Positions 1 to 7,174 of a stretch of DNA of 14,385 nucleotides are shown piece after piece. The notes beneath the pieces are model-generated. The model saw nothing but the letters and a program-made list of their open reading frames with translations. It was not told where the DNA came from and searched no databases. Made by a program: the position numbers and the translations under genes. The stretch lies in contig CAVEJT010000027.1 of NCBI GenBank assembly GCA_963616135.1, forward strand, positions 1 to 14,385, given 5' to 3'. The stretch's first letter is position 1; every line of letters starts with the position of its first letter. The DNA comes from UMGS1613 sp963616135. Its GTDB lineage: Bacteria; Bacillota_I; Bacilli_A; RF39; UBA660.

Positions 1-1197
1 TTTAATAAAAAAAAAAAATCAAAAAATTATATAGATACAATAATAGATTATATAAATAAAATAAATTATAAAGGAAATAAAGTAGTAGTTATGGTAGGCA
101 GTATTATTGTTGTTACACTTCTTTTAAGTGGAAATAAAATTACTAAGATTTACGATCCAGTAGAAAGTAATAATACTATTAATGAAGAGATATCATATAA
201 TCAAGATAGTTTTGATTATACAATAGATAAAAATGATGAAAGTTCTAATATAGATGAAAATACTTCAAATGAAGATATACCAAGTACTGATAAAGATACT
301 ACAAATGTTAATCAAAGTAATGAGAAATCAATAAATATAGAAAAAACTCTTGAAGAAGTAAATTCAAACGATGATACAAAAGATTTAAATAATAATATAG
401 AGGAACCATCAAAAAATTATATTACCATAATTTATAATAATGTTGCTTTAAGTATTGATTTTGAAGATTATATTATAGGAGTAGTAGCTGCCGAAATGCC
501 TGCTTCTTTTAATATTGAGGCTCTAAAGGCACAAAGTGTAATAGCTCGTACCTATGCTTTAAATCTAATTAATAATGGAAGAACTTTAACATCAGATAAT
601 TCTACTCAAAATTATATAGATATAAATAGTATGAAAAGTAAATGGGGAAACGATTTTGATAAGTATTATAATAAAATAAAAGATGCTGTTAATGAGACCA
701 AAGGTATTACCATTAAATATAATCAAGAACTTATAGATTGTGTATATCATTCTACTAATAATGGTTATACAGAAGATTCTATAAATGTTTGGGGAAATGA
801 TATACCATACTTAAAAAGTGTTGAAAGTCCTTGGGATAAAAATGCATCAAGTTATTTAAGAACAATTAGTATAAGTTTAGAAGATTTTAACTTAAAGCTT
901 AAAACTAATATATCTAGTGACAATCAAATAAGTATATTAAGTAGAAATAGCTCTAATAGAGTAGATAGTATAATGATAGGAGATAAAGTATTTAGCGGTA
1001 AAGATTTTAGAACTATTTTAGGACTTAGATCAACTGATTTTGATATATCCATTACTGATAATTTGGTTAATATTACAACAAGAGGATATGGACATGGTGT
1101 TGGTATGAGTCAGTATGGTGCGAATGGTATGGCGCTTGATGGATATAATTATAAACAAATTTTAAGTTATTATTATAGAGGTGTTACTATAAACTAA
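1..1197 (+). CDS. spoIID: Stage II sporulation protein D (lytic transglycosylase), 5' end open
   Basis: SpoIID is the forespore-engulfment lytic transglycosylase that cleaves peptidoglycan with SpoIIP and SpoIIM. The C-terminal part has the family hallmarks. Numbering from the ATG at 91, these are the YIIGVVAAEMP block with the probable catalytic Glu135, a KAQSVIARTYAL helix, and the C-terminal GYGHGVGMSQYGA motif followed by YYYRGV. A hydrophobic membrane segment (about residues 3-14) is followed by a linker of some 90 residues rich in Asn, Asp, Ser and Glu. The frame has no stop from base 1 and encodes a Lys/Asn-rich stretch before ATG 91. That ATG has only an AAAGGA 15 bases upstream, so the real start probably lies beyond the left edge with a short cytoplasmic tail. 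The gene ends against a shared terminator with clpP. The family call is firm; the start is not. A SpoIID/LytB-type autolysin acting outside sporulation is the alternative. Confidence 0.9.
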   Translation, partial: FNKKKKSKNYIDTIIDYINKINYKGNKVVVMVGSIIVVTLLLSGNKITKIYDPVESNNTINEEISYNQDSFDYTIDKNDESSNIDENTSNEDIPSTDKDTTNVNQSNEKSINIEKTLEEVNSNDDTKDLNNNIEEPSKNYITIIYNNVALSIDFEDYIIGVVAAEMPASFNIEALKAQSVIARTYALNLINNGRTLTSDNSTQNYIDINSMKSKWGNDFDKYYNKIKDAVNETKGITIKYNQELIDCVYHSTNNGYTEDSINVWGNDIPYLKSVESPWDKNASSYLRTISISLEDFNLKLKTNISSDNQISILSRNSSNRVDSIMIGDKVFSGKDFRTILGLRSTDFDISITDNLVNITTRGYGHGVGMSQYGANGMALDGYNYKQILSYYYRGVTIN

Positions 1198-1225
1198 AAA
1201 AATATCATGTCAATTGATATTTTTT
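1197..1225. terminator. Bidirectional hairpin terminator between spoIID and clpP
   Basis: An 11-bp inverted repeat (1197-1207 with 1215-1225, loop TGTCAAT) is flanked by A's on the left and T's on the right, so it can end transcription from both sides. It begins at the last base of the spoIID stop codon and includes the end of the clpP reading frame. The stem is almost all A/T, so efficiency is uncertain. Confidence 0.7.
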
Positions 1226-1794
1226 CTTTCTATAATTTTATCTATAATACCATAATTAAAAGCTTCATTAGAATCCATAAAATTATCTCTATCAGTATCT
1301 TTTTCTATAACACTTAAATCTTTGCCAGTATTATTAGATAATATTTTATTTAATTTTTCTTTAGTTTTTAATATATGTTCAGCAGCTATTTTTATTTCAG
1401 TAGCTTGACCTTGTGCTCCACCTAAAGGTTGATGAATCATAACCTCAGCATTAGGTAAAATATATCTTTTCCCCTTTTTGCCACTACTAAGTAGAAATGC
1501 TGCCATAGAAGCACATATTCCCATACCTATAGTAGATACATCACTTTTAATAAAGTTCATAGTATCATATATAGCCATGCCATCAGTAACACTTCCTCCT
1601 GGAGAATTTATATATATACTAATATCTTCACTATTTAATGAATCTAAATATAATAACTGTGCGACTACACTATTAGATAAATTATTATCAATTTCACCAT
1701 TAATAATAATTATTCTATCTTTTAATAATCTTGAATAAATATCATAAACTCTTTCACTATTATTAGTTTTATCTATAACTGTTGGTATAATCAT
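1210..1794 (-). CDS. clpP: ATP-dependent Clp protease proteolytic subunit
   Basis: ClpP is the serine peptidase barrel that degrades substrates unfolded by ClpC or ClpX in the cytosol. The 194-residue length is normal. The catalytic triad is visible as Ser96 (in GICASMAAF), His121 (EVMIHQPLGG) and Asp170 (DTDRDNFM). The oxyanion and substrate-groove blocks INSPGGSV and GGAQGQATEI are also present. The start is supported by an AGGAG on the minus strand (about 1803-1808) nine bases before the ATG. The gene is monocistronic, converging with spoIID and diverging from the kinase operon. I saw no clear CtsR-type direct heptad repeat and no convincing minus-strand promoter in its 113-base upstream gap, so heat-shock control is not supported by sequence. 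Identification is firm. Confidence 0.97.
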   Translation of the reverse strand: MIIPTVIDKTNNSERVYDIYSRLLKDRIIIINGEIDNNLSNSVVAQLLYLDSLNSEDISIYINSPGGSVTDGMAIYDTMNFIKSDVSTIGMGICASMAAFLLSSGKKGKRYILPNAEVMIHQPLGGAQGQATEIKIAAEHILKTKEKLNKILSNNTGKDLSVIEKDTDRDNFMDSNEAFNYGIIDKIIERKNIN

Positions 1795-1851
1795 AAAATC
1801 ATCTCCTATGTATATAATAGTTGTAAAGGGGATTTTTATACATAAAAAAAG

Positions 1852-1880
1852 TCGACAATTATTTAATTTTTTGATAAAAT
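1852..1880 (+). promoter_or_regulatory. Sigma-A-type promoter for the kinase-gap operon
   Basis: TCGACA (1852-1857) and TAAAAT (1875-1880) each match the -35 and -10 consensus at five of six bases and are exactly 17 bases apart. Transcription would begin near 1887, leaving a leader of about 20 bases with AAGAGG (1894-1899) ahead of the ATG at 1908. The -35 sits inside a GTCGAC palindrome. Confidence 0.65.
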
Positions 1881-1907
1881 ATATTTATAGAATAAGAGGT
1901 AAATAAT

Positions 1908-3572
1908 ATGGATAAAAAATTTAAAGTTACTTTTAGAGGAAAACAAACTTTAGAGTTTAAGGAAGGTACAACATTTAAAGAAATATCAGAATATTTTAAA
2001 CAGTGTTATAACTATGAAATATTAACTGCTCAAGTGGATAATGATATGGTTGATTTAAGTGAAACTTTAAAGAAAAAATGTAATATAGAATTTTTTGATA
2101 GAAGCAGTTCTATTGGTAATTCAATATATGCTAGAAGTGCTAGATTTATATTAGTATTAGCAATCAGAAATATTTTAGGACCTAAAGTTGAATTAATAGC
2201 AGAACATTCTATGGATCATGGCGTTTACTGTACTATTGAAGGTGCTGATATAAATAAAGAAATAATTAATAATATATATAAAGAAATGAGAGCTATAGTA
2301 AAACAGGATTATTTGTATACAAAGCTTAGTGTTTCTAGAATAGATGCAATAAAATACTTTAAAAAGATTAATAAAATGGATAAAGTACATGTATTAAAAT
2401 ATATATCTAATACTTATATAAATTTATATAGAATAAATGATATGTATGATTATTATTATGGAAAAATGGCATATAGTACAAGTCAAATTAATGATTTTAA
2501 ATTAACTTATATAAAAGATAATGGATTTGTATTATCTCTTCCTGAAATAGTAAATCCTGAATGTACATTAGATTATAGACACCATACTAAAGTTTTTGAT
2601 AAATTTTTGGATTATACTAATTGGGGAAAAAAACTTGGACTTAGAAATGCTGCTGATTTAAATCAAGTAGTATCAAGTGCTAAGGTATGTGAACTTGTTA
2701 ATCTAGCTGAAACTTATTATGATAGTCAATTAGCTAAGATAGCAGATGAAATATATAATAGTCCAAGAAATATTAAAATAGTTTTAATAGCAGGACCATC
2801 TTCAAGCGGTAAAACTACTACTAGTAAAAAGTTAGATGTATATTTAAGAAGTAAAGGTTTTATAACCCATCCAATAGAATTAGATAATTATTTTACCGAT
2901 TTAGAAAAAAGACCACTTGATGAAAATGGCAAACCCGATTTTGAATCTATAAAAGCTGTTGATGTAACATTATTCAATAAACAAATATCTCAACTTTTAG
3001 AAGGTAAAAGAGTAAACTTACCTAAATTTAATTTTATATTAGGTAAAAGAGAATATAACAATAATTATTTAAAATTAGGAGAAAAGGACATAATAATAGT
3101 GGAGGGTCTTCATGCTTTGAATGATGAACTTACAATGTCTATAAGTAAAAATAACAAATATAAAATATTTATTAGTCCTTTAACTCAGTTAAATATTGAT
3201 AACCATACTCATATACATACAAGTGATATAAGAAAATTAAGAAGAATAATAAGAGATAATAAAACTAGAGGATTTGGAGCTAGAGAAACTCTTGCTATGT
3301 GGCCAGCTATAAAAGCAGGTGAAAGAAACAATATATTTAAATTTCAAGATGATGTTGATACTGTAATAAATTCAGCACTCATTTATGAAATTGGTGTATT
3401 AAAAACTTATGTAGAACCATTACTTTTCAATGTTAATGAAGATGATCCAGAATATCCAGAGGCATTGAGATTAATTAATTTCTTAAGAAATTTTTTACCA
3501 ATACCTAGTGATGATGTACCATCAGATTCAGTACTTAGGGAATTCATTGGTGGAAGTTGTTTTAAAAGTTAG
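1908..3572 (+). CDS. Uridine kinase-like nucleoside kinase with TGS and ThrRS-SAD-like N-terminus
   Basis: A P-loop kinase of the uridine kinase/phosphoribulokinase superfamily joined to a tRNA-synthetase-like front end. Residues about 3-65 look like a TGS domain. Residues about 70-200 resemble the ThrRS/AlaRS second additional domain, with the HSMDHGVYC block carrying an HxxxH pair (His100, His104). The kinase half has Walker A GPSSSGKTT (296-304), an ELDNYF segment typical of the acceptor side, a VEGLHALN strand, and an Arg-rich lid (RKLRRIIRDNKTRGFGA). At 554 residues it is far longer than simple uridine kinases (about 200-210) and matches the long nucleoside-kinase architecture seen in Clostridia and Thermotoga. 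The real phosphate acceptor is unknown, so uridine kinase should not be taken literally. It is the first gene of the run with gap, whose ATG is 14 bases after its stop. Confidence 0.85.
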   Translation: MDKKFKVTFRGKQTLEFKEGTTFKEISEYFKQCYNYEILTAQVDNDMVDLSETLKKKCNIEFFDRSSSIGNSIYARSARFILVLAIRNILGPKVELIAEHSMDHGVYCTIEGADINKEIINNIYKEMRAIVKQDYLYTKLSVSRIDAIKYFKKINKMDKVHVLKYISNTYINLYRINDMYDYYYGKMAYSTSQINDFKLTYIKDNGFVLSLPEIVNPECTLDYRHHTKVFDKFLDYTNWGKKLGLRNAADLNQVVSSAKVCELVNLAETYYDSQLAKIADEIYNSPRNIKIVLIAGPSSSGKTTTSKKLDVYLRSKGFITHPIELDNYFTDLEKRPLDENGKPDFESIKAVDVTLFNKQISQLLEGKRVNLPKFNFILGKREYNNNYLKLGEKDIIIVEGLHALNDELTMSISKNNKYKIFISPLTQLNIDNHTHIHTSDIRKLRRIIRDNKTRGFGARETLAMWPAIKAGERNNIFKFQDDVDTVINSALIYEIGVLKTYVEPLLFNVNEDDPEYPEALRLINFLRNFLPIPSDDVPSDSVLREFIGGSCFKS

Positions 3573-3586
3573 AAAGAAGGAATATA

Positions 3587-4591
3587 ATGATAAGAGTAGC
3601 AATTAATGGATTTGGAAGAATAGGAAGATTAGTTTTTAGAATTATGGAGGAAGATCCTACTTTTGAAGTAGTAGCAATTAATGATTTAACTGATGCAGAA
3701 CAATTAGCTTATTTACTTAAGTATGATACGAGTCATGGTAATTATAGGGTAAATGAGATAAGTTTTGAAGGAGATAATTTAATAGTTGGTGGAAGAAAGA
3801 TTAAAGTATATGCTTCAACTGATCCTTCTAAATTACCTTGGAGAGACCTTAATATAGATGAAGTATTTGAATGTACTGGTAGATTTACTGAAAAAGAACA
3901 AGCAAATTTACATATAGAAGCGGGTGCAAAAAAGGTTATAATAAGTGCTCCAGCAAAAGGAGATTTAAAAACAATAGTATATAATGTAAATGAAAATACA
4001 TTAGATAGTACTGATAAAATAATAAGTGCTGCAAGTTGTACAACAAATTGTCTTGCTCCTGTGCTTAATATAATAGAAAAGAATATAGGTATAAAGAAAG
4101 GCTTTATGACTACAGTTCATGCATATACAAATGATCAAGCAACTCTTGATATAGCACATAAAAAAGGTATAAATGCAAGAAGAGGGCGTGCATGTGCAGC
4201 AAATATAGTTCCATCTTCAACTGGAGCTGCTAGTGCTATTGGACTTGTAATACCTTCATTAAAGGGAAAAATGGATGGAGGAGCTCTAAGAGTTCCTGTA
4301 ACTACGGGTTCAGTAATAGATTTGGCTTTAGAATTAAATAGAAATACCAGTGTAGAAGAAATAAATAATTTATTTAAAAATAATGCTAATGAAACAGTAG
4401 ATATTACAATGGATCCAATTGTATCTAGTGATATAATAGGTTCACATTTAGGTGGACTTGTAGATGGACAACTTACTAAAGTAATAGAAGTAGATGGACA
4501 TCAATTAGTAAAAATAATAGCTTGGTATGACAATGAAATGAGTTATAGTGCTCAGATGGTAAGAACTGCTAAGTATTTAAGTAGACTTTAA
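3587..4591 (+). CDS. gap: Glyceraldehyde-3-phosphate dehydrogenase, type I
   Basis: Catalyses oxidative phosphorylation of glyceraldehyde 3-phosphate to 1,3-bisphosphoglycerate in glycolysis. The full 334-residue length is present. The Rossmann start INGFGRIGR is followed by an INDLTD segment whose Asp is the usual NAD-selecting acidic residue. The active site shows Cys151 in SAASCTTNC and His178 in TTVHAYTND. The S-loop reads NARRGRACAANIVPSSTGAA. The residue after LDI, usually Pro in NAD-specific enzymes (LDLPHK), is Ala here (IAHKK); how that affects cofactor choice is unclear. GAAGGA at 3576-3581 is a good ribosome site. It sits between a nucleoside-kinase-like gene and a YgjV-family gene rather than next to pgk/tpi, so the glycolytic cluster is split in this genome. 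Confidence 0.97.
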   Translation: MIRVAINGFGRIGRLVFRIMEEDPTFEVVAINDLTDAEQLAYLLKYDTSHGNYRVNEISFEGDNLIVGGRKIKVYASTDPSKLPWRDLNIDEVFECTGRFTEKEQANLHIEAGAKKVIISAPAKGDLKTIVYNVNENTLDSTDKIISAASCTTNCLAPVLNIIEKNIGIKKGFMTTVHAYTNDQATLDIAHKKGINARRGRACAANIVPSSTGAASAIGLVIPSLKGKMDGGALRVPVTTGSVIDLALELNRNTSVEEINNLFKNNANETVDITMDPIVSSDIIGSHLGGLVDGQLTKVIEVDGHQLVKIIAWYDNEMSYSAQMVRTAKYLSRL

Positions 4592-4593
4592 TT

Positions 4594-5094
4594 ATGTTTT
4601 ATATACAACTTTTAGGTATACTTGCTTTTTGTATTCTTGTTTTATCTTTTTATAAAAAGAATACAATGACAATACTTACTTATCAAGTAACATCAAATTT
4701 TATATATGCAGTACATTACTTTTTACTAGGTGGGTTATCTGGTGCATTCTGCAGTGTAATTGGTATGATAAGAAATATTGTTTTTATGAAAATAAAAAAT
4801 AATAAACTTATTTGGACAATTATATTCTTATCACTTTATATAACAGTAACGGTTATATTTTATGAAAAATTTTATTCATTATTACCAATGATGGGTAATT
4901 CTTCATATCTAATATCAATGACAAATGGTAGTAGAAAAGCACTACTTATAGGTGGAATTGTAAATTCTATAATGTGGTTAATGTATTCAATATTTGTTGG
5001 TTCTTATGCTTGTATTTGTACAGAATCAATAATAATAATTTCTAATACAATACAATTATTAAAATTAATTGACTTAAGAGCTAAAAAGTGTTAG
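4594..5094 (+). CDS. YgjV-family inner membrane protein
   Basis: A 166-residue integral membrane protein with about five hydrophobic segments (roughly 3-19, 28-50, 69-88, 113-133 and 137-158). The pattern LLGGLSGAFCSVIGMIRNIVF followed by a short basic turn, and the C-terminal GIVNSIMWLMYSIFVGSY block, resemble the YgjV (Imp-YgjV) family, whose function is not established. It starts two bases after the gap stop codon and has no recognisable Shine-Dalgarno, so translation probably depends on ribosomes finishing gap. It is the last gene of the kinase-gap run, with a T-box leader beginning about 50 bases downstream. Family assignment is by pattern recognition and moderately sure; substrate and role are unknown. 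Confidence 0.75.
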   Translation: MFYIQLLGILAFCILVLSFYKKNTMTILTYQVTSNFIYAVHYFLLGGLSGAFCSVIGMIRNIVFMKIKNNKLIWTIIFLSLYITVTVIFYEKFYSLLPMMGNSSYLISMTNGSRKALLIGGIVNSIMWLMYSIFVGSYACICTESIIIISNTIQLLKLIDLRAKKC

Positions 5095-5141
5095 AATTGA
5101 TATGTAAATTGTTGATGGAGAATAGTAATAAAATATTATTT

Positions 5142-5306
5142 TTAAGAGAGTTAATGTTTGGTGAGAATTAATACTTGTATTTTATGAATCTACTCTTGAG
5201 AGAAATGTAAACATTTCCGGTGTATGCCGTTATCTTAATTAAGACTATTGTAAGGATGGTACCGTAATATTTTACTCCTGCACTAGTCTTTTATTTGTTT
5301 AGGAGG
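5142..5306 (+). promoter_or_regulatory. T-box leader with Ser (UCU) specifier, probably translational
   Basis: The Stem I base pairs TTAAGAG (5142-5148) with CTCTTGA (5193-5199). The distal arm carries the typical TTTGGTGAGAA. In the specifier loop GAA is followed by UCU (5189-5191), a serine codon, fitting serS downstream. Two small hairpins follow: GAAATG/CATTTC at 5202-5217 and CGG/CCG at 5218-5229. The T-box AAGGATGGTACCG (5252-5264) builds a textbook antiterminator: AGGA (5253-5256) with TCCT (5276-5279), the 7-base bulge TGGTACC, then GTAA (5264-5267) with TTAC (5272-5275). An outer stem AAGACTA/TAGTCTT (5241-5247, 5284-5290) encloses it. CTCCT (5275-5279) can instead pair with AGGAG (5301-5305), the ribosome site of the next gene. 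T-box identity is firm; the translational mode is inferred. Confidence 0.9.
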
Positions 5307-5310
5307 AATT

Positions 5311-5808
5311 ATGATAAAAAAATATTTAGAAGAAGAGAAATATGAAGAAATTAAAAATAGTAACAATTTAATATATAAAGCATTAGAACTTGTTACAATA
5401 TTATTTGAAAATGATAAAGATAAAGGTGGTTTTGATTATTTATTACACTTAATGTATGTATATAAACATGTATATAGTGAACAAGAAAAAGTAATCGCGC
5501 TTCTTCATGACACTATAGAGGATAAAGATGTAACACCATCTGAATTATTAGAACTAGGTTTTCCTAAAAAGATAGTTGATGATGTACTTATTTTAAGTAG
5601 AAAAAAACCTATTGATTACAATAAGTATATAGATAACATTGTAAAGAATGGTTCTATTGAAGCAATAAATGTTAAATTAGCAGATCTTAAAAATAATATG
5701 GATATGTCTAGAATAAAAAATCCTACTATAAAAGATTATGAAAGAGTAGAAAAGAGATATACACCATCATATGAAAAATTAATGAATAGATTAAATGAAT
5801 TAAAGTAA
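5311..5808 (+). CDS. HD-domain phosphohydrolase, small alarmone hydrolase-like
   Basis: A 165-residue single-domain protein resembling the hydrolase half of RelA/SpoT and the stand-alone MESH1-type alarmone hydrolases. Metal ligands expected for the HD fold are visible: His46 (DYLLHLMYV), His66-Asp67 (LLHDTIED) and Asp125 (VKLADLKNN). The Glu70-Asp71 pair characteristic of (p)ppGpp hydrolases is present. The Arg/Lys-rich segment that precedes the first His in SpoT/MESH1 (RRKDP-like) is replaced by NDKDKGG, so the substrate may differ. There is no synthetase, TGS or ACT domain. AGGAGG at 5301-5306 sits five bases ahead of the ATG and inside the T-box switch. serS starts 11 bases after the stop, so both genes share the serine-responsive leader. 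Domain family is confident; (p)ppGpp as substrate is inference. Confidence 0.8.
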   Translation: MIKKYLEEEKYEEIKNSNNLIYKALELVTILFENDKDKGGFDYLLHLMYVYKHVYSEQEKVIALLHDTIEDKDVTPSELLELGFPKKIVDDVLILSRKKPIDYNKYIDNIVKNGSIEAINVKLADLKNNMDMSRIKNPTIKDYERVEKRYTPSYEKLMNRLNELK

Positions 5809-5819
5809 GGAGAAATAAT

Positions 5820-7097
5820 ATGTTAGATATAAAATTTGTAAGAGAAAATAGTGAAAAAGTAAAAGAAAATATTAAGAAAAAATTTCAAGATCAAAAACTT
5901 CCACTTGTTGATGAAGTAATTGAACTAGATAAAAAAATAAGAGAATTAAAAATTGAGGGAGATTCCCTAAGACAAGAGAGAAATTCTACAAGTGATGAAA
6001 TAGGAGCTTTATTTAGAGAGAAAAAAGTAGATGAAGCAAATGAAAAAAAAGCTAGAGTAGTTGAAATAAATACTAAACTAACTGATATTGAAGCTCAAGA
6101 AACAAAATTAAGTGAAGAATTAAAAGAAAAAATGATGATTATTCCAAATATTATAGATGATTCTGTACCAATTGGACGTGATGATAGTGAAAATGTAGAA
6201 ATTGAGAAATTTGGAGAACCAGTAGTTCCTGATTATGAAATTCCATATCATGCAGATATTTGTGAGGCTTTAAGTGGATTAGATAAAGAATCTGCTGGTA
6301 GAACAAGTGGGAATGGTTTTTATTACTTAATGGGTGATATTGCAAGACTTCATTCAGCAATGCTTTCATATGCAAGAGACTTTATGATTAATAAAGGGTT
6401 TATTTACTGTGTACCACCTTTTATGATTAGAAGTGATGTAGTTACTGGTGTTATGTCATTTGCTGAAATGGATGCAATGATGTATAAAATTGAAGGTGAA
6501 GATTTATATTTAATAGGTACAAGTGAACATTCTATGATAGGTAAATTTAAAGGACAAATAGTACCTGAGAATAAATTACCAATAACTTTAACATCTTATT
6601 CACCATGTTTTAGAAAAGAAGTAGGAGCTCATGGATTAGAAGAAAGAGGACTATATAGAGTTCATCAATTTGAAAAACAAGAAATGGTAGTCCTTTGTAA
6701 ACCAGAAGAAGCTATGGATTGGTATAATAAAATGTGGAGTTATACTGTAGAATTTTTCAGAAGTTTAGATGTTCCAGTTAGAACTCTTGAGTGTTGTAGT
6801 GGTGATTTAGCTGATTTAAAAGTTAAATCTTGTGATGTAGAAGCATGGAGTCCAAGACAAAAGAAATATTTTGAAGTTGGTTCTTGTTCAACATTAGGAG
6901 ATGCACAAGCAAGACGTCTTGGTATAAGAGCTAAGGGAGAAAATGGAAATTATTTAGTTTCAACACTTAATAACACAGTACTTGCTACTCCTCGTGGATT
7001 AATAGCTGTCTTAGAAAATAATTATGAAAAAGATGGATCTATAAGAATACCTAAAGCACTTCAACCTTATATGGGTGGATTAGAAAAAATTAAATAG
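5820..7097 (+). CDS. serS: Seryl-tRNA synthetase
   Basis: Charges tRNA-Ser (and tRNA-Sec where present) with serine in the cytosol. The 425-residue length is standard. An N-terminal Lys/Glu-rich coiled-coil arm (about 27-110) reaches the tRNA long variable arm. The class II core follows, with a TSEHS serine-binding segment, motif 2 beginning FRKEVGAHG with EERGLYRVHQF (about 263-285), and motif 3 TPRGLIAVLEN with Arg392. A GGAG ribosome site lies a few bases before the ATG, 11 bases after the HD gene's stop. The upstream T-box carries a UCU serine specifier, which independently supports the identity. The gene ends in a hairpin terminator that includes its TAG stop. No anomaly seen; identification is firm. 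Confidence 0.98.
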   Translation: MLDIKFVRENSEKVKENIKKKFQDQKLPLVDEVIELDKKIRELKIEGDSLRQERNSTSDEIGALFREKKVDEANEKKARVVEINTKLTDIEAQETKLSEELKEKMMIIPNIIDDSVPIGRDDSENVEIEKFGEPVVPDYEIPYHADICEALSGLDKESAGRTSGNGFYYLMGDIARLHSAMLSYARDFMINKGFIYCVPPFMIRSDVVTGVMSFAEMDAMMYKIEGEDLYLIGTSEHSMIGKFKGQIVPENKLPITLTSYSPCFRKEVGAHGLEERGLYRVHQFEKQEMVVLCKPEEAMDWYNKMWSYTVEFFRSLDVPVRTLECCSGDLADLKVKSCDVEAWSPRQKKYFEVGSCSTLGDAQARRLGIRAKGENGNYLVSTLNNTVLATPRGLIAVLENNYEKDGSIRIPKALQPYMGGLEKIK

Positions 7098-7115
7098 AGT
7101 TTAACTCTATTTTTT
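7092..7115 (+). terminator. Intrinsic terminator of the HD-serS operon
   Basis: AAATAGAGT (7092-7100) pairs with ACTCTATTT (7104-7112) around a TTA loop, and six T's run from 7110 to 7115. The serS stop codon lies inside the left arm. Confidence 0.85.
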
Positions 7116-7127
7116 AGATAAAAATAA

Positions 7128-7157
7128 TTTACATTATATATAAACCTACATATTTTA
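7128..7157 (+). promoter_or_regulatory. Candidate sporulation (sigma-K-like) promoter for the collagen gene
   Basis: AC at 7131-7132, 16 bases, then CATATTTTA at 7149-7157 fits the mother-cell sigma-K pattern (AC, 16-17 bases, CATAnnnTA). The same bases also give a weaker sigma-A reading: TTTACA (7128-7133), 17 bases, TATTTT (7151-7156). In both cases transcription would start near 7163, leaving only about 12 bases of leader, which is short and lowers confidence. In such AT-rich DNA a chance match is possible. Confidence 0.35.
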
Positions 7158-7174
7158 TTATGAGGAGGAATATA

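Noticed and set aside
1478..1738. Plus-strand ORF of 86 codons
   Set aside because: Lies entirely antisense to clpP, which has an intact catalytic triad; no ribosome site or recognisable domain.
2193..2390. Minus-strand ORF of 65 codons
   Set aside because: Antisense to the nucleoside-kinase-like gene; Phe/Ile/Tyr-rich translation typical of AT-rich shadows.
5112..5139. TTGATG-16-TATTAT as the T-box promoter
   Set aside because: It would start transcription near 5146, inside the 5' arm of Stem I (5142-5148), so it is probably not the real promoter.
5124..5143. A/T-only hairpin (about 7 bp, AAA loop) followed by TTTTT, as terminator of the kinase-gap-ygjV run
   Set aside because: Stem has no stable G-C pair and the same bases hold TATTAT/TAAAAT candidates for the T-box promoter; too weak to call either way.
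6151..6375. Minus-strand ORF of 74 codons
   Set aside because: Antisense to serS; His/Leu-rich shadow with no ribosome site.
7160..7174. ATG at 7160 as start of the collagen-like protein
   Set aside because: It would begin two bases ahead of the AGGAGG that serves the ATG at 7175, and the extra residues (MRRNI) are just the translated ribosome site.
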